A DNA stretch of 64,000 nucleotides from Ignavibacteria bacterium UBA2360 (lineage in GTDB: Bacteria > Bacteroidota > Ignavibacteria > Tepidaquicellales > OLB5), in contig DDTQ01000012.1 in NCBI GenBank assembly GCA_002344125.1, positions 682,654 to 746,653 on the forward strand, given 5' to 3'. The position numbers were made by a program, and so were the translations under genes. The notes below the pieces were generated by a model that was given only the letters and a program-made list of their open reading frames with translations, did no database searches and was not told the origin of the DNA. Positions 46,020 to 55,646 of the stretch are shown in pieces (positions within the stretch are counted from its first letter, which is position 1; every line of letters begins with the position of its first letter).

Positions 46020-47381
46020 ATGAAAAATATTAGTTATACAATTGCTGTCATTTTTATTATACAATGTACTATAATAAATGAAAGTTGTTTTACCCAATGG
46101 ATGCTTCAAGATAACCCTTATCATCTTGGCGGGTCAATTCTAGGAAAAATTCAATACGTCTCCGCCAATGAAGGCTGGGTTTCTGCAGGAGACGGTAAAC
46201 TTTTGCACACTACTAACGGCGGGGCTAACTGGCTTATAGTATCACCTGAGCCTATTGATACATTGTTTTCTTGGAGCGATCCTGCCTTAAGCATCAGTTT
46301 TATAAATCTCTCAACAGGCTGGATAATTAGAACCAAAATGTCCGGAGGTAACTATAACGGTGCAAGAGTTTATAAAACTACTAATAGCGGAGTTAGCTGG
46401 TCAAAATTAACAATACCTTCATACGATGCTGGAATTTATATCCAGTTTGTTGATGCTAATAACGGCTGGATTCTAATATTTAACTCAGGTTATACTGGAG
46501 GAGGAATTTTCAAAACTACAAATGGAGGTTTAAATTGGAATAGTATAACACCTCCTGTAGGCGGTTTTCCATTTTTCATAAATGCTAATACGGGCTGGTT
46601 AATGCCTACAAATGGAGGAAGTCTTGGCAATACTTCTGACACTATTCGAAAAACAACCAACGGCGGTGTTAACTGGTTTGCACCTTTCGGTACTAATGCA
46701 CAGGTTAATTATCGTTCAATTCACTTCTCGGACTTTAATAATGGTTGGGTTGTAGGTGAAAATATGCTGGTTAAGAAAACTTCAAATGGCGGAATGACCT
46801 GGACAAATGTACCTATATTCGGTTATCCTATTGCAGGAAAAAGCAGAGCTGTTTTCTTTCTCAATCCAAATACCGGATGGATAGGTGTTAAAAATGAAGC
46901 AACAAATGATGGATATGTTTTTCGTACTAATAACGGGGGTACTTCATGGGATATGCAAATACCCCCAATTCAAAATCCTAACGGGAGTAATGCCATTTTC
47001 AGCATACATTTTTTTGATGCGAACTATGGAGGACTTGTTGCGGATTCAGGCAGAATATGCAGAACTACAAATGGGGGAGACCCTATTGGTATTCAACAAA
47101 TCAGTTCGGAAATTCCTAACACTTTTTCACTTTCTCAAAATTATCCAAACCCGTTCAATCCTGTCACAAAAATAATATTTGATGTGCCTAGATCAGACAT
47201 TATTAAACTTGTTGTTTATGATTTTTTGGGCAGGGAAGTATCAACCCCGGTAAACCAGCAGTTAAATCCCGGCACTTATGAGGTTGATTTTGACGGCAGT
47301 AATATAACAAGCGGAGTATATTTTTATAAAATATTTACCGTTAATTATATGGAAACTAAAAAAATGGTGTTGTTAAAATAA
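46020..47381 (+). CDS. secreted Ycf48-like protein with T9SS sorting domain
   Basis: This protein of about 453 residues starts with a signal peptide. I chose the ATG at 46020 over a TTG 9 bp upstream. Repeats such as ANEGWVSAGDGKLLHTTNGGANW and TGWIGVKNEATNDGYVFRTNNGG form Ycf48/BNR-like propeller units. The C-terminus has SLSQNYPNPFNPVTKI to KKMVLLK, the T9SS sorting domain. It is the third T9SS cargo gene in a row on this strand and shares propeller units with the gene at 41928, which suggests duplication and divergence. Confidence 0.88.
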   Translation: MKNISYTIAVIFIIQCTIINESCFTQWMLQDNPYHLGGSILGKIQYVSANEGWVSAGDGKLLHTTNGGANWLIVSPEPIDTLFSWSDPALSISFINLSTGWIIRTKMSGGNYNGARVYKTTNSGVSWSKLTIPSYDAGIYIQFVDANNGWILIFNSGYTGGGIFKTTNGGLNWNSITPPVGGFPFFINANTGWLMPTNGGSLGNTSDTIRKTTNGGVNWFAPFGTNAQVNYRSIHFSDFNNGWVVGENMLVKKTSNGGMTWTNVPIFGYPIAGKSRAVFFLNPNTGWIGVKNEATNDGYVFRTNNGGTSWDMQIPPIQNPNGSNAIFSIHFFDANYGGLVADSGRICRTTNGGDPIGIQQISSEIPNTFSLSQNYPNPFNPVTKIIFDVPRSDIIKLVVYDFLGREVSTPVNQQLNPGTYEVDFDGSNITSGVYFYKIFTVNYMETKKMVLLK

Positions 47382-47397
47382 GATGACTCAATGATTA

Positions 47398-47430
47398 TAA
47401 AAAAGCCCGCTTAGTCGGGCTTTTTATTTT
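47398..47430. terminator. bidirectional Rho-independent terminator
   Basis: AAAAAGCCCG (47400-47409) and CGGGCTTTTT (47416-47425) form a stem with a T run on one strand and an A run on the other. It separates the plus-strand T9SS gene from the minus-strand gene that ends at 47446. Confidence 0.85.
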
Positions 47431-47445
47431 TGCTAAGCTAAACTT

Positions 47446-47802
47446 TTATTTTGAAAACGCTACAAAAACTGAATCACTTCCACCGCACTCGACCTTCTGT
47501 TTTGTTACATAAGTTATTGCCTTGGGGTCAATGTAGTCAGGGTCCTGGTATTCAGCTTTCACCTTAATGCGTTTGCCCTGGTCATTTGCAAGATTTATTG
47601 TATAAGTTTTGCTTTTACCCACAAGCAAATTGCCTGAAGGGAAACCATCAATGGTTAAATTTATCTCAAACAATGAGTTGTTTGAAACGTAAATATACGC
47701 GTCGCAATTTGCTTTGCCTGCATCAGCGTTAGCGGCTGAAAAACCGATATATAAAACGGATATGACTGCAATTGCTGAAAATAATTTAAGTGTGTTTTTC
47801 AT
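47446..47802 (-). CDS. small secreted protein of unknown function
   Basis: I start at the Met at 47802, giving 118 residues. It has a clear signal peptide (KNTLKLFSAIAVISVLYIGFSAANADA) and then a beta-rich part, YIYVSNNSLFEINLTIDGFPSGNLLVGKSKTYTINL. Two cysteines (in KANCDAY and KVECGGSD) could form a disulfide. No domain is recognised. The longer frame to 47847 begins in unsupported sequence, and a GGATTC segment precedes the chosen ATG. The protein is probably periplasmic or secreted. It lies downstream of feoB, but a link to iron is not supported. Confidence 0.65.
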   Translation of the reverse strand: MKNTLKLFSAIAVISVLYIGFSAANADAGKANCDAYIYVSNNSLFEINLTIDGFPSGNLLVGKSKTYTINLANDQGKRIKVKAEYQDPDYIDPKAITYVTKQKVECGGSDSVFVAFSK

Positions 47803-47880
47803 AATTTGAATCCTTTCATTACACGAATTTAAGCAACATTTACTCAATATAAAATCACTTTAAGCCTGCAATTCAATAAA

Positions 47881-49950
47881 TCACTGTATTCCCAGCAGAT
47901 TCAACCCACGGTAAGTAACAAATGCGAGTACGTATGCCATTACGGTGTACAGTCCTATCTGCAATAAGGGAATTTTCCACGAACCTGTTTCCTTACGCGC
48001 TACCGCTACGGTAGAAAGGCATTGCATCGCGAACATGAAATAAATTATCAGCGCAATTGTTGATGCTGTTGTGAACAGCGGTTTTGTACCGTCGGGTGAA
48101 CGCGCTTCGCGCATTGAAGTTAAAATAGAGTGCCTGAAATTATCTTCATCATCTTCACTTTCAGTTATATTGAAAGTAATGGCCATTGCGCTCACAAAAA
48201 TTTCGCGGGCAGCAAATGCTGAAATAAGTGATACTCCTATTCGCCAATCCCAACCAAGCGGAGCGAGTACAGGTTCAAATACATATTTGCCAACAGTCGC
48301 CGCAAAAGATGTATTGAGTCGTTCGGATTCGATCAGCATACTGACCTGGTCTTCATCAAGACCTGAAGTCCTTGATTCAGGCAGAACAGGATCAACATTT
48401 GGAAAATAAGTCAGCGCCCACAGCACAAGCGAAAACACAATAATAATCGGACCCGCCTGCTTAACGTAAACCAGCGCTTTATAGTATGTATTCTTAAAAA
48501 CATGCCTGAAAACAGGCGCGCGGTACGGAGGCAGTTCCAGCATAAAAGTGGATTTTTCCTCAGTCTTTTTGAATTTACTTATTATGCCCGCAGTAACCGC
48601 GCCGGCAATTATGCTGAAGAGGTATAACGCGCCAAGTCCAAGACCGGCGACCCATGGTTTATCCGGCGGCACCACAAACGCAAGAAGCATGGCGTACACG
48701 GGGAGCCTTGCGCTGCAGCTCATAAGCGGAATTATCATAATAGTCAGGAAGCGCTCGCGCCTGTTTGATATAGTTCTGGCTGCCATCATTGCGGGAATTG
48801 CGCAGGCGTAGCCTGAGAGCATTGGAATGAAAGATCTGCCGTTGAGTCCGAACTTACTTAACGGTTTATCTATAAGCATCGCCGCTCTTGCAAGGTATCC
48901 CGTATCTTCAAGCAAGCCAAGCAGTATAAATAATATTACAATCTGCGGAACGAATATCATAACTGAACCGAAGCCGTTTATCATACCGTTGGTAATAAGA
49001 CTGCTGTACCATGTATCAGGCGGCAGCGAGTCAGATACCAGCGATGATAAATTGCTGAAGCCCGCATCTATCAGGTCCATTAGCGGCTGGGCTATCCAGA
49101 AAATTGATGTAAATATGATCCCCATTGAAATGAAGAATATGAATATTCCCCAAATTGGATGCAGAAAGATCTTATCAAGCTTTAGAGAACTCTTATCGGG
49201 CGTTCTTGAAAGTGAATGGAAACTCTTCCTGTTTATTTCATCAAGATCGAGTTTGTTAGTCTTATGTTCTAATACATGTTTTTCGGCGGATTCCGTATAT
49301 TCATACATCTTGGCAACTTCATCTTCTGAAGGAAGCGGCAGTTTATGAATCCTGGATTTATAGTCCGCGATGGAATCATCCTGTAACATTGATTCTGTGC
49401 GGCTGATAGCTTCACTTAAACCCTCCCGTGACTTGCTGTTTATTTTAAAGACAGGGGTTTTCAGAAGGTCTGAGAGTTTTTCGGTTGATACTTCAAGATC
49501 TTTTTTTGCCAGCAGATCATTCATTGTTAATGCAATAATCGTCTTGAAGCCTGTTTCAATAACCTGCTTAACCAGGTAAAGCTGCCGTGAAAGCTGGGTA
49601 ACATCACAGGTTACTATTACTACATCCGGTAAACCGAATTTAGGATGGTGGAATAATCCGTCAATTGTTACATCTTCATCAGGCGAACCGGGGTTCAGAC
49701 TGATTATACCGGGTGAATCCATTATATAAGCGTCAAAACCATACCTGCTTATCAGTTTACCAACGGAGTACTCTACAGTAGCACCCGGGTAATTGGATGT
49801 TTTGAAATTAGAACCTGTAAGCGAATTGAATAATGTAGTTTTGCCGGAATTTGGCATGCCAATAAGCGCTATTACGGGCAGATTATTTTCTTTTGATATG
49901 TTATTAAGGGTGTTAGTTCCGGTATCTTTTTTTTCTGCGTTTAAAACCAT
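47881..49950 (-). CDS. feoB: ferrous iron transport protein B
   Basis: FeoB is the inner-membrane GTPase transporter for Fe2+. The 689 residues hold an N-terminal G domain with GMPNSGKTTLFNSLTG (about 31-46) and DSPGIISLNPG, then a helical gating region, then ten or so transmembrane helices with the Gate motif GYACAIPAMMAARTI. The C-terminal half contains the second Gate-like repeat AAREIFVSAMAITFN. FeoA lies 4 bp upstream, forming a standard feoAB operon. No feoC is visible. Confidence 0.95.
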   Translation of the reverse strand: MVLNAEKKDTGTNTLNNISKENNLPVIALIGMPNSGKTTLFNSLTGSNFKTSNYPGATVEYSVGKLISRYGFDAYIMDSPGIISLNPGSPDEDVTIDGLFHHPKFGLPDVVIVTCDVTQLSRQLYLVKQVIETGFKTIIALTMNDLLAKKDLEVSTEKLSDLLKTPVFKINSKSREGLSEAISRTESMLQDDSIADYKSRIHKLPLPSEDEVAKMYEYTESAEKHVLEHKTNKLDLDEINRKSFHSLSRTPDKSSLKLDKIFLHPIWGIFIFFISMGIIFTSIFWIAQPLMDLIDAGFSNLSSLVSDSLPPDTWYSSLITNGMINGFGSVMIFVPQIVILFILLGLLEDTGYLARAAMLIDKPLSKFGLNGRSFIPMLSGYACAIPAMMAARTISNRRERFLTIMIIPLMSCSARLPVYAMLLAFVVPPDKPWVAGLGLGALYLFSIIAGAVTAGIISKFKKTEEKSTFMLELPPYRAPVFRHVFKNTYYKALVYVKQAGPIIIVFSLVLWALTYFPNVDPVLPESRTSGLDEDQVSMLIESERLNTSFAATVGKYVFEPVLAPLGWDWRIGVSLISAFAAREIFVSAMAITFNITESEDDEDNFRHSILTSMREARSPDGTKPLFTTASTIALIIYFMFAMQCLSTVAVARKETGSWKIPLLQIGLYTVMAYVLAFVTYRGLNLLGIQ

Positions 49951-49954
49951 CTTT

Positions 49955-50215
49955 TCAGTTTATCTTAATGCATTCAGCTTCGTTCTTTCTCAAAGCTATG
50001 ATCGTTCCCCTTACAGAAACCGCGACCGGATCTTTGAAAGGGGATTTTGCGACAACTGTCACTTCCTGACCGGGCGTAAAGCCCAGTTCCATTAGCCTTA
50101 AACAGTGGCAATGTATATCAATACAATCATCACCAACCGAAATGATCTTTGCAGTATCACCAATTTTCAGGTCAGCAACTGATTTTGTATTTTCAATGAA
50201 GTTATCGGTTATCAA
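49955..50215 (-). CDS. feoA: ferrous iron transport protein A
   Basis: FeoA is a small SH3-like cytoplasmic protein that supports FeoB. The 86 residues read KSVADLKIGDTAKII...CHCLRLMELGFTPGQEVTVVAKSPFKDPVAVSVRGTIIALRKNEAECI, the FeoA core. The start is a TTG codon at 50215. The HCHCLRLMELG segment is longer than usual before the LxxLG turn. A promoter-like TTG-N20-CATATTTG lies upstream at 50243-50273. Confidence 0.9.
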   Translation of the reverse strand: MITDNFIENTKSVADLKIGDTAKIISVGDDCIDIHCHCLRLMELGFTPGQEVTVVAKSPFKDPVAVSVRGTIIALRKNEAECIKIN

Positions 50216-50242
50216 TCTCTTAATAAATATTTAATATAAGAC

Positions 50243-50273
50243 CAAATATGTCCAATATTTTGTAAAATTTCAA
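50243..50273 (-). promoter_or_regulatory. promoter candidate for feoAB
   Basis: On the minus strand TTG, a 20-nt spacer and CATATTTG match the Bacteroidota promoter form TTG-N20-TAnnTTTG at all but one position. It lies about 28 bp before feoA. I saw no clear Fur box. Confidence 0.4.
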
Positions 50274-50422
50274 TGCAAATATGTGGCAATATAGCAATTT
50301 CAAATGAGCCCTTAAAGGTATTGGCTATATTCTACTGGTTAAAGTAACTCGTTTGCGAATATCTGTCAAAGTCGGTCTACAAGCTTTCTGTATTTGTACT
50401 TAGAATTGAGTTAAATCAACAA

Positions 50423-50535
50423 GGAGCCCTTTAAGATTTTCGTTGGAGTGTATCCCTGTCTGCTTTTGCAGAAACTATGTTGATGCATGCACTGACACAG
50501 TCAGTGCAATCCAGGAAAAGCAGTTTGAATTTCGT
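50423..50535. repeat. structured dispersed repeat, copy 2
   Basis: This copy matches 31630-31745 and carries a perfect 9-bp stem, TGCACTGAC and GTCAGTGCA, with an ACA loop (50488-50508). CTGCTTTT (near 50460) can pair with AAAAGCAG (near 50516) to close an outer stem. A CCCTTTCAGGG hairpin lies further on at about 50660. No gene is visible from 50216 to 50737. Confidence 0.8.
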
Positions 50536-50681
50536 TGTAGTAGAAACTATCCGGGTTCGCACGTAGGTATAGGTTTTATCTTGAACGAGCCCTTAAAGCC
50601 GCAGGACTGTCTTTGGCAGTGGCTCGACTACATTTGACTATTGCATATTTTCGTAATCGAACCCTTTCAGGGTTCGCACAT

Positions 50682-50709
50682 AAAAAAACCCCGGCTATTA
50701 ACCGGGGTT
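50682..50709 (-). terminator. Rho-independent terminator of the reprolysin-like gene
   Basis: Arms AACCCCGG (50687-50694) and CCGGGGTT (50702-50709) are followed by TTTTTTT on the minus strand. Confidence 0.9.
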
Positions 50710-50737
50710 ATAATCCAACTTTAAAAATCAGTGATTT

Positions 50738-52960
50738 TTACTTTATCATTATCATCTTCTTTGTATCAACAAACTCACCCGCTTCAATTCTGTAATAATA
50801 AATTCCGCTCGGCAGGCTTGTTCCGTCAAATTCAACGTTATAGTAGCCTTCGGTCTTAATTTCATTATTAATAAGTGTAGCGGTTTCTCTGCCCAGCGCG
50901 TCATATATCTTTAATGTAACCGCTGATTTCTTGGGAAGAGCATAAGTTAATATTGTTACCGGGTTAAACGGATTCGGGAAATTCTGAGCAAGCTCAAATT
51001 TTACAGGTGTTCCGTTCTGGTTATTATTGATACCGATATTTGCTGTGATCGTGAAGTTGGCATTGGACATATCAAAGAAGATATTTCCAAGCGCTTCGAT
51101 CTTTATTCTGGCCTGTGAATTTTCAATAGCGGGCAGTGTAACTGATTCACTGCCGTCATTTGCTGTACTTGCAACAAGTACCGTCGGGAAAGTATTACCG
51201 CCATCTGTTGAAAGCGATATCTTTACGTTCGCGCAGCTCACAGGAGCAGCTGTTGTGTTCGCGACATCCCATGTAACTGTCTGTATTCCGCCAATTGTAA
51301 CGTTGGTGTTTGGATAAGTTACGAGGAAGGGACCGGCGGTTGCCGTAGCCTGGAATACAACTTCATCAGATGAAATACCGCCGCCGCCTGCGCGGTTATC
51401 TCTGACGGTCATTCTGAATTTAAGAAGCCTGTCATAAGTTGGTAAACGTTCGCCTAATGTTTGTGTATTGTTGATTATATCTGAAAGTTTAGGAAACACT
51501 CTTGTACCGTTTGTTACCGGAGAAAACGGCCTGAAAATTGGCGCGTTTCCTGTTGGACTGTTTGGATTACCCTGAGGTCCGATATTTGTCTGTTCCCATG
51601 AATATGTCAATGGGTCGTTATCAGGATCGGTAGCTGAACCTGTCAAACTGAACGGTGTTGATATAGGTATTACAAAACCCGCAACTGTTGGCATTGTAAG
51701 AACCGGCGGATTGTTACCTGTATTTGTGGTTGTGGGGCAGTTATTGCCGTTACCGAATTGTGTGAATGGTATCATCTCTACAAACAGGTTTCCGCCATGT
51801 AAATAGGGGATACTGTTGTTTGCAAGACTCGGTGAGCATACACCTGCGTAACCCATAATGGTAATTCCGCTTCCCGGTTCCCATGCTGTGGGCGGATTAG
51901 CGTTACAGCTTGTATTATTCTGTGTATGGTTACCTGAAAACTGGTGTCCCATTTCATGGGCTACATAATCAATTGACCATGGATCACCAATTGGTGAAGT
52001 TGAGCCTGTTGCACCGCGTGCCTTCTGGCCATTAACACAAACTACACTAAGACCCGCAATACCGCCAAAGCTGCCTGTGCTGAATACATGTCCTATATCA
52101 TAGTTGGCGGTTCCAATTACAGCATCAAGATTAGATTGGTTTTGGCTCAGCAATGTGCTTCCATTGTTATTTGTGTATGGATCAGTATTGCCATCTGTGT
52201 AAATAATGCTCATGTTGTTAGCAATAATTATCAGTCTTACAGACATATCTGTTTCATATACGCCTGTAATTCTGTTAACTGTTGTTACAACATTATTCAT
52301 GGCATTAGCCTGGCCGCCAAGAAGAGTTGTAAACTCACCCGTACAGGCAACTGCAAGTCTGTAAGAACGTAACTGCTCGCCTGTTCTGTTAACTATGTTG
52401 TTATAAACCGGTTTTTCATGTGAATTTTCGGTTAAACAAACAAAATTCTGCTGAACTGCCGGTCTGTAATCTTCTCTGTAATATGAAATGTAATAGTCAG
52501 TTTCATTCATGCTGTAAGGATCGATGAAAACTGCCCCGTTAGGTGAAAGGATCATCGCGTGGAAACCCAATGGAGTATTATCAAATCTTACAATTGCGTG
52601 CGGGTCGTCAATTCCCTGGCCAAGATAGGTTCTTGTCGCAGGAAGCTGCGCCTGGAGACCGGGCTCCATTATTGGTGATTCTACAAAGTTAAATCTCGCA
52701 AAAGAGCCATTAGGCATTGGCAAAGATATAACAACGTTTGAATTTCTAACCTTAACTACCGATTCCAGCGGAGCTGAACGAAGTACGTTATATAATTCAA
52801 CTTTGTTCAGTTTTACTGTTCTGTATGTTATTGGCGCAAGATAAACTGTGCCTTTTACATTAAAAGAACCGGGCTGGACATCCTGCCACATTGAGCTGCT
52901 TGAAAAAACGGATGAAGTTAAAAACGAAAAAAGAAGTAATGCGGAAAAGAAAATTTTCAT
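50738..52960 (-). CDS. secreted reprolysin-like zinc metalloprotease with T9SS sorting domain
   Basis: This 740-residue protein begins with a signal peptide (MKIFFSALLLFSFLTSSVFSSSS). The metzincin zinc motif HEMGHQFSGNH, HExxHxxxxxH, lies at about residues 332-342 and is followed downstream by a GITIMGYAG Met-turn. Beta-sandwich domains follow, then a T9SS sorting domain (FELAQNFPNPFNPVT to KKMIMIK). The catalytic residues are complete. The propeptide region upstream of residue 200 may be removed on activation. It should be an exported protease acting outside the cell. A strong terminator follows. Confidence 0.9.
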   Translation of the reverse strand: MKIFFSALLLFSFLTSSVFSSSSMWQDVQPGSFNVKGTVYLAPITYRTVKLNKVELYNVLRSAPLESVVKVRNSNVVISLPMPNGSFARFNFVESPIMEPGLQAQLPATRTYLGQGIDDPHAIVRFDNTPLGFHAMILSPNGAVFIDPYSMNETDYYISYYREDYRPAVQQNFVCLTENSHEKPVYNNIVNRTGEQLRSYRLAVACTGEFTTLLGGQANAMNNVVTTVNRITGVYETDMSVRLIIIANNMSIIYTDGNTDPYTNNNGSTLLSQNQSNLDAVIGTANYDIGHVFSTGSFGGIAGLSVVCVNGQKARGATGSTSPIGDPWSIDYVAHEMGHQFSGNHTQNNTSCNANPPTAWEPGSGITIMGYAGVCSPSLANNSIPYLHGGNLFVEMIPFTQFGNGNNCPTTTNTGNNPPVLTMPTVAGFVIPISTPFSLTGSATDPDNDPLTYSWEQTNIGPQGNPNSPTGNAPIFRPFSPVTNGTRVFPKLSDIINNTQTLGERLPTYDRLLKFRMTVRDNRAGGGGISSDEVVFQATATAGPFLVTYPNTNVTIGGIQTVTWDVANTTAAPVSCANVKISLSTDGGNTFPTVLVASTANDGSESVTLPAIENSQARIKIEALGNIFFDMSNANFTITANIGINNNQNGTPVKFELAQNFPNPFNPVTILTYALPKKSAVTLKIYDALGRETATLINNEIKTEGYYNVEFDGTSLPSGIYYYRIEAGEFVDTKKMIMIK

Positions 52961-53175
52961 ATCAATTTTGTTTAAATTATTTGAAAAATTATTGATGAAA
53001 ATGGAATTATCCGGAAGTGTTGTAATAATCCTCCCTTATTACAATCTTCATATAGATTTGATTGTAAGATAACATTTTATCCAATGTATTTCAATATATC
53101 AATTTAACTTCATGTACATATAAATATATCAAAATAATACTCATTTTATGGCAAATAATTTTCAGCTTTAAATCA

Positions 53176-53183
53176 TATATTTG
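53176..53183 (+). promoter_or_regulatory. TATATTTG next to the pdp start codon
   Basis: TATATTTG, a -7-type element, ends 5 bp before the ATG at 53189. If it is the true promoter, the mRNA would be leaderless or nearly so. No good TTG is seen 20 bp further upstream. Confidence 0.35.
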
Positions 53184-53188
53184 CAGAT

Positions 53189-54508
53189 ATGAATCCCGTA
53201 GAAATCATAAAAAAGAAGCGAAATGGTGAAATTTTATCTGAAGAAGATATTAACTACTTCATTTCTCACTATGTTAAGGGCAGAATCCCGGATTATCAAA
53301 AATCCGCACTGTTAATGGCTATATATTTCAGAGGTTTAAACGGTGAAGAAACCCTTGGCTTCGTAAAAGCATTTATAAACTCAGGTGAAAAAGTAGATCT
53401 ATCACATATAAATAAACCAAAGATCGATAAACACTCAACCGGAGGAGTTGGCGATAAAACTTCGATCATATTGGCTCCGCTGATAGCCTGTTTTGATGTA
53501 GTGGTGCCTATGATGTCAGGCAGGGGTTTGGGACACACCGGCGGTACGCTTGATAAGCTTGAATCAATTCCCGGATTCAATGTTCATCTTTCGATACCTG
53601 AATTTGTAAAGAATCTGGAGAAGCTGAATGTATCTATGATCGGACAGACCGATACCTTAACTCCCGCGGATAAGAAAATATATGCTCTGCGGGATGTTAC
53701 TGCTACAGTTGAAAATGTTGGTCTAATAACTGCAAGCATCACAAGCAAAAAAATTGCCGAAGGCTCCGAAGGGATTGTATATGATGTAAAAGTAGGTAAT
53801 GGTTCAACACTGCCAACTTATGAAAAATCCAAAGAGCTTGCTTCAAAACTGCTGAAGACTTCAAAGGATTTTGGACAACAGGCAATCGCTATACTTACCG
53901 ATATGAGCTCTCCTTTAGGGTACGCTATCGGGAACTGGTCTGAAATTCTGGAATGCATTGAAATAATGGACCCCGATAGAGAAGTAACACCGCTTTCCCA
54001 AGATCTTGTGGAAGTTACTCTTTACCTTGCGGGAGCAATGCTTCAGCTTGCGGGGAAGTGTGCGGATATTGATCAGGGTGTGAAACTTGCGGAAGAAAAG
54101 TTAAACAGCGGCGAGTGCTTTGAAAAATTCAAGGCGCTGGTTGAAATGCAGGGTGGTGATGTATCGGTCATAAATTCACCCGAAAAATATCCTAAGCCGC
54201 AATTCACTGATTCAATTACAGCCGCTGAAAGCGGCTTTATAACTGAACTTGATGCGTTAACTTTCGGACTGGCAGCAGTAAATCTTGGCTGCGGCAGAAA
54301 AGCTGTTGAGGATAAGATCGATTATTCATCTGCGATCATTCTTAAGAAGAAAGTATATGACGCAGTTAAAGCGGGTGATCTAATTTGCGAAATATCAGGT
54401 GAAACCGAAAAACAGGTGTCATCAACAAAACAAATTCTCTTAAAAGGTATTACCATTTCGAAAGATAGACCTAATGTAAAAGGAAGAATTATTGAAGTCA
54501 TTAATTAA
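53189..54508 (+). CDS. pdp: pyrimidine-nucleoside (thymidine) phosphorylase
   Basis: The 439-residue enzyme cleaves uridine, thymidine or deoxyuridine with phosphate to the base and (deoxy)ribose-1-phosphate, a salvage reaction in the cytoplasm. The phosphate-binding KHSTGGVGDKT lies at 81-91 and the family signature SGRGLGHTGGTLDKLE at 110-125. The sequence looks closer to the pyrimidine-nucleoside group than to strictly thymidine-specific DeoA, but the distinction is uncertain. The thermonuclease gene overlaps its end by 17 bp, so they are cotranscribed. Confidence 0.93.
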   Translation: MNPVEIIKKKRNGEILSEEDINYFISHYVKGRIPDYQKSALLMAIYFRGLNGEETLGFVKAFINSGEKVDLSHINKPKIDKHSTGGVGDKTSIILAPLIACFDVVVPMMSGRGLGHTGGTLDKLESIPGFNVHLSIPEFVKNLEKLNVSMIGQTDTLTPADKKIYALRDVTATVENVGLITASITSKKIAEGSEGIVYDVKVGNGSTLPTYEKSKELASKLLKTSKDFGQQAIAILTDMSSPLGYAIGNWSEILECIEIMDPDREVTPLSQDLVEVTLYLAGAMLQLAGKCADIDQGVKLAEEKLNSGECFEKFKALVEMQGGDVSVINSPEKYPKPQFTDSITAAESGFITELDALTFGLAAVNLGCGRKAVEDKIDYSSAIILKKKVYDAVKAGDLICEISGETEKQVSSTKQILLKGITISKDRPNVKGRIIEVIN

Positions 54509-55088
54509 ACTTACTCTTAAGACAGTAACAACAGTTGCTGTACTTGCGCTGATAATCTATTTTGGATGGAAGTACATCATCCCGAAACTTGATGATAAGG
54601 AATCAAAAGATAAGAAGTCTTATTTAGTAAAAAAGGTTTTTGATGGCGATACGTTTGAAGCTGAGATCAACGGAAAGAATGAAAAGATCAGAATGCTGGG
54701 GATAGACACCCCGGAAAAATGGAATTCAGATAAGTTTGACCGTGATTCCGAGCGTACAGGCAAAGATAAAGAAACCATACGGAAACTTGGTTCGCTGTCT
54801 TCTGATTTTACCACCAGGCTTATCGGCGGTAAGCGTGTGGTGCTGATACCTGATTCCAAAGGCGATGACAAAGATAAATACGGCAGGCTGCTGAGGTATG
54901 TTTACCTCGAAGACGGTACTTTTGTCAATCTGAAAATTGTTGAAGAGGGTTACGCTAACGCTTACAGAAGGTTCAATGTAACAAAACAGAGTGAGTTCAT
55001 AAGGGCAGAAGAAGATGCCAGGAAGAACAAAAAAGGCCTGTGGGGTGATGTGAATGGGCTGAAATACATGGAATCAATTGGCAATTGA
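54492..55088 (+). CDS. thermonuclease-family nuclease
   Basis: This 198-residue protein has an N-terminal membrane anchor or signal helix (about 9-25) followed by a staphylococcal-nuclease (SNase) domain. The active-site residues are in place: FDGDTFEA with Asp51, RMLGIDTPE with Arg67, Asp72 and Glu75, and a later DKYGRLLRYV with the second Arg. It should hydrolyse DNA and RNA outside the cytoplasmic membrane in a calcium-dependent way. Its coupling to a nucleoside phosphorylase suggests uptake and salvage of external nucleic acid, which is an inference. Confidence 0.88.
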   Translation: MKSLIKLTLKTVTTVAVLALIIYFGWKYIIPKLDDKESKDKKSYLVKKVFDGDTFEAEINGKNEKIRMLGIDTPEKWNSDKFDRDSERTGKDKETIRKLGSLSSDFTTRLIGGKRVVLIPDSKGDDKDKYGRLLRYVYLEDGTFVNLKIVEEGYANAYRRFNVTKQSEFIRAEEDARKNKKGLWGDVNGLKYMESIGN

Positions 55089-55163
55089 ATGTTTTATTTT
55101 TTGAGATAAATCGTTATTTTACAGTATAAATTCCATAAAGGGGAAAAAATTTAAGGAGACAAA

Positions 55164-55577
55164 ATGAATACAAAGATGAATCTAAACCGGGTTAAACTTT
55201 TCGCTTCTTTAGCTGTCTTATTTTTAATAGTGGTATCATGTTCCAAACTGCAGAATCTTACAGGCGGTGACAGGCTGTACTTCTGCGAAAAATATACAAC
55301 CAAAGAAATTGGCGAAGGAACCAAGTTTACAACCGGTACAATTACAGTTATGCTTAAACTTTCCAAGCCAATAGGAGTTACATCAGTGGATGTAAATGTA
55401 ACAGATGTCGCAACAGGCAAACCTGTTGAAACATTTCCGTTCACGGTTCAGTCAAGCTGGGATTATATCCACTTTGATGATGTTGAATTCAAAGAACCCG
55501 GCAAATACAAAGTCAGCTGTCTCAAAAAAGATGGAACAGTAATTGCAAGCAATGAAGTTGAAATTACAAGCAAATAA
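55164..55577 (+). CDS. small lipoprotein of unknown function
   Basis: This 137-residue protein has a lipoprotein signal peptide (lipobox LIVVSC near residue 27) after a KMNLNRVKLF basic start. The mature part is beta-rich, FCEKYTTKEIGEGTKFTTGTITVMLKLSKPIG, and may be an immunoglobulin-like or similar sandwich fold. No domain is recognised. An AAGGAG ribosome site precedes the ATG, and a terminator follows at 55601, so it is a single-gene unit. Confidence 0.75.
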   Translation: MNTKMNLNRVKLFASLAVLFLIVVSCSKLQNLTGGDRLYFCEKYTTKEIGEGTKFTTGTITVMLKLSKPIGVTSVDVNVTDVATGKPVETFPFTVQSSWDYIHFDDVEFKEPGKYKVSCLKKDGTVIASNEVEITSK

Positions 55578-55600
55578 GATTTGAGTTTATTCGTCTCAAT

Positions 55601-55629
55601 ACGGGCATAATTTCTATGCCCGTTTTTTA
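55601..55629 (+). terminator. Rho-independent terminator
   Basis: Arms ACGGGCATA and TATGCCCGT are followed by a run of T bases. It lies between the lipoprotein gene and the outer-membrane protein gene. Confidence 0.85.
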
Positions 55630-55646
55630 TTACTAATTCTGATAAA

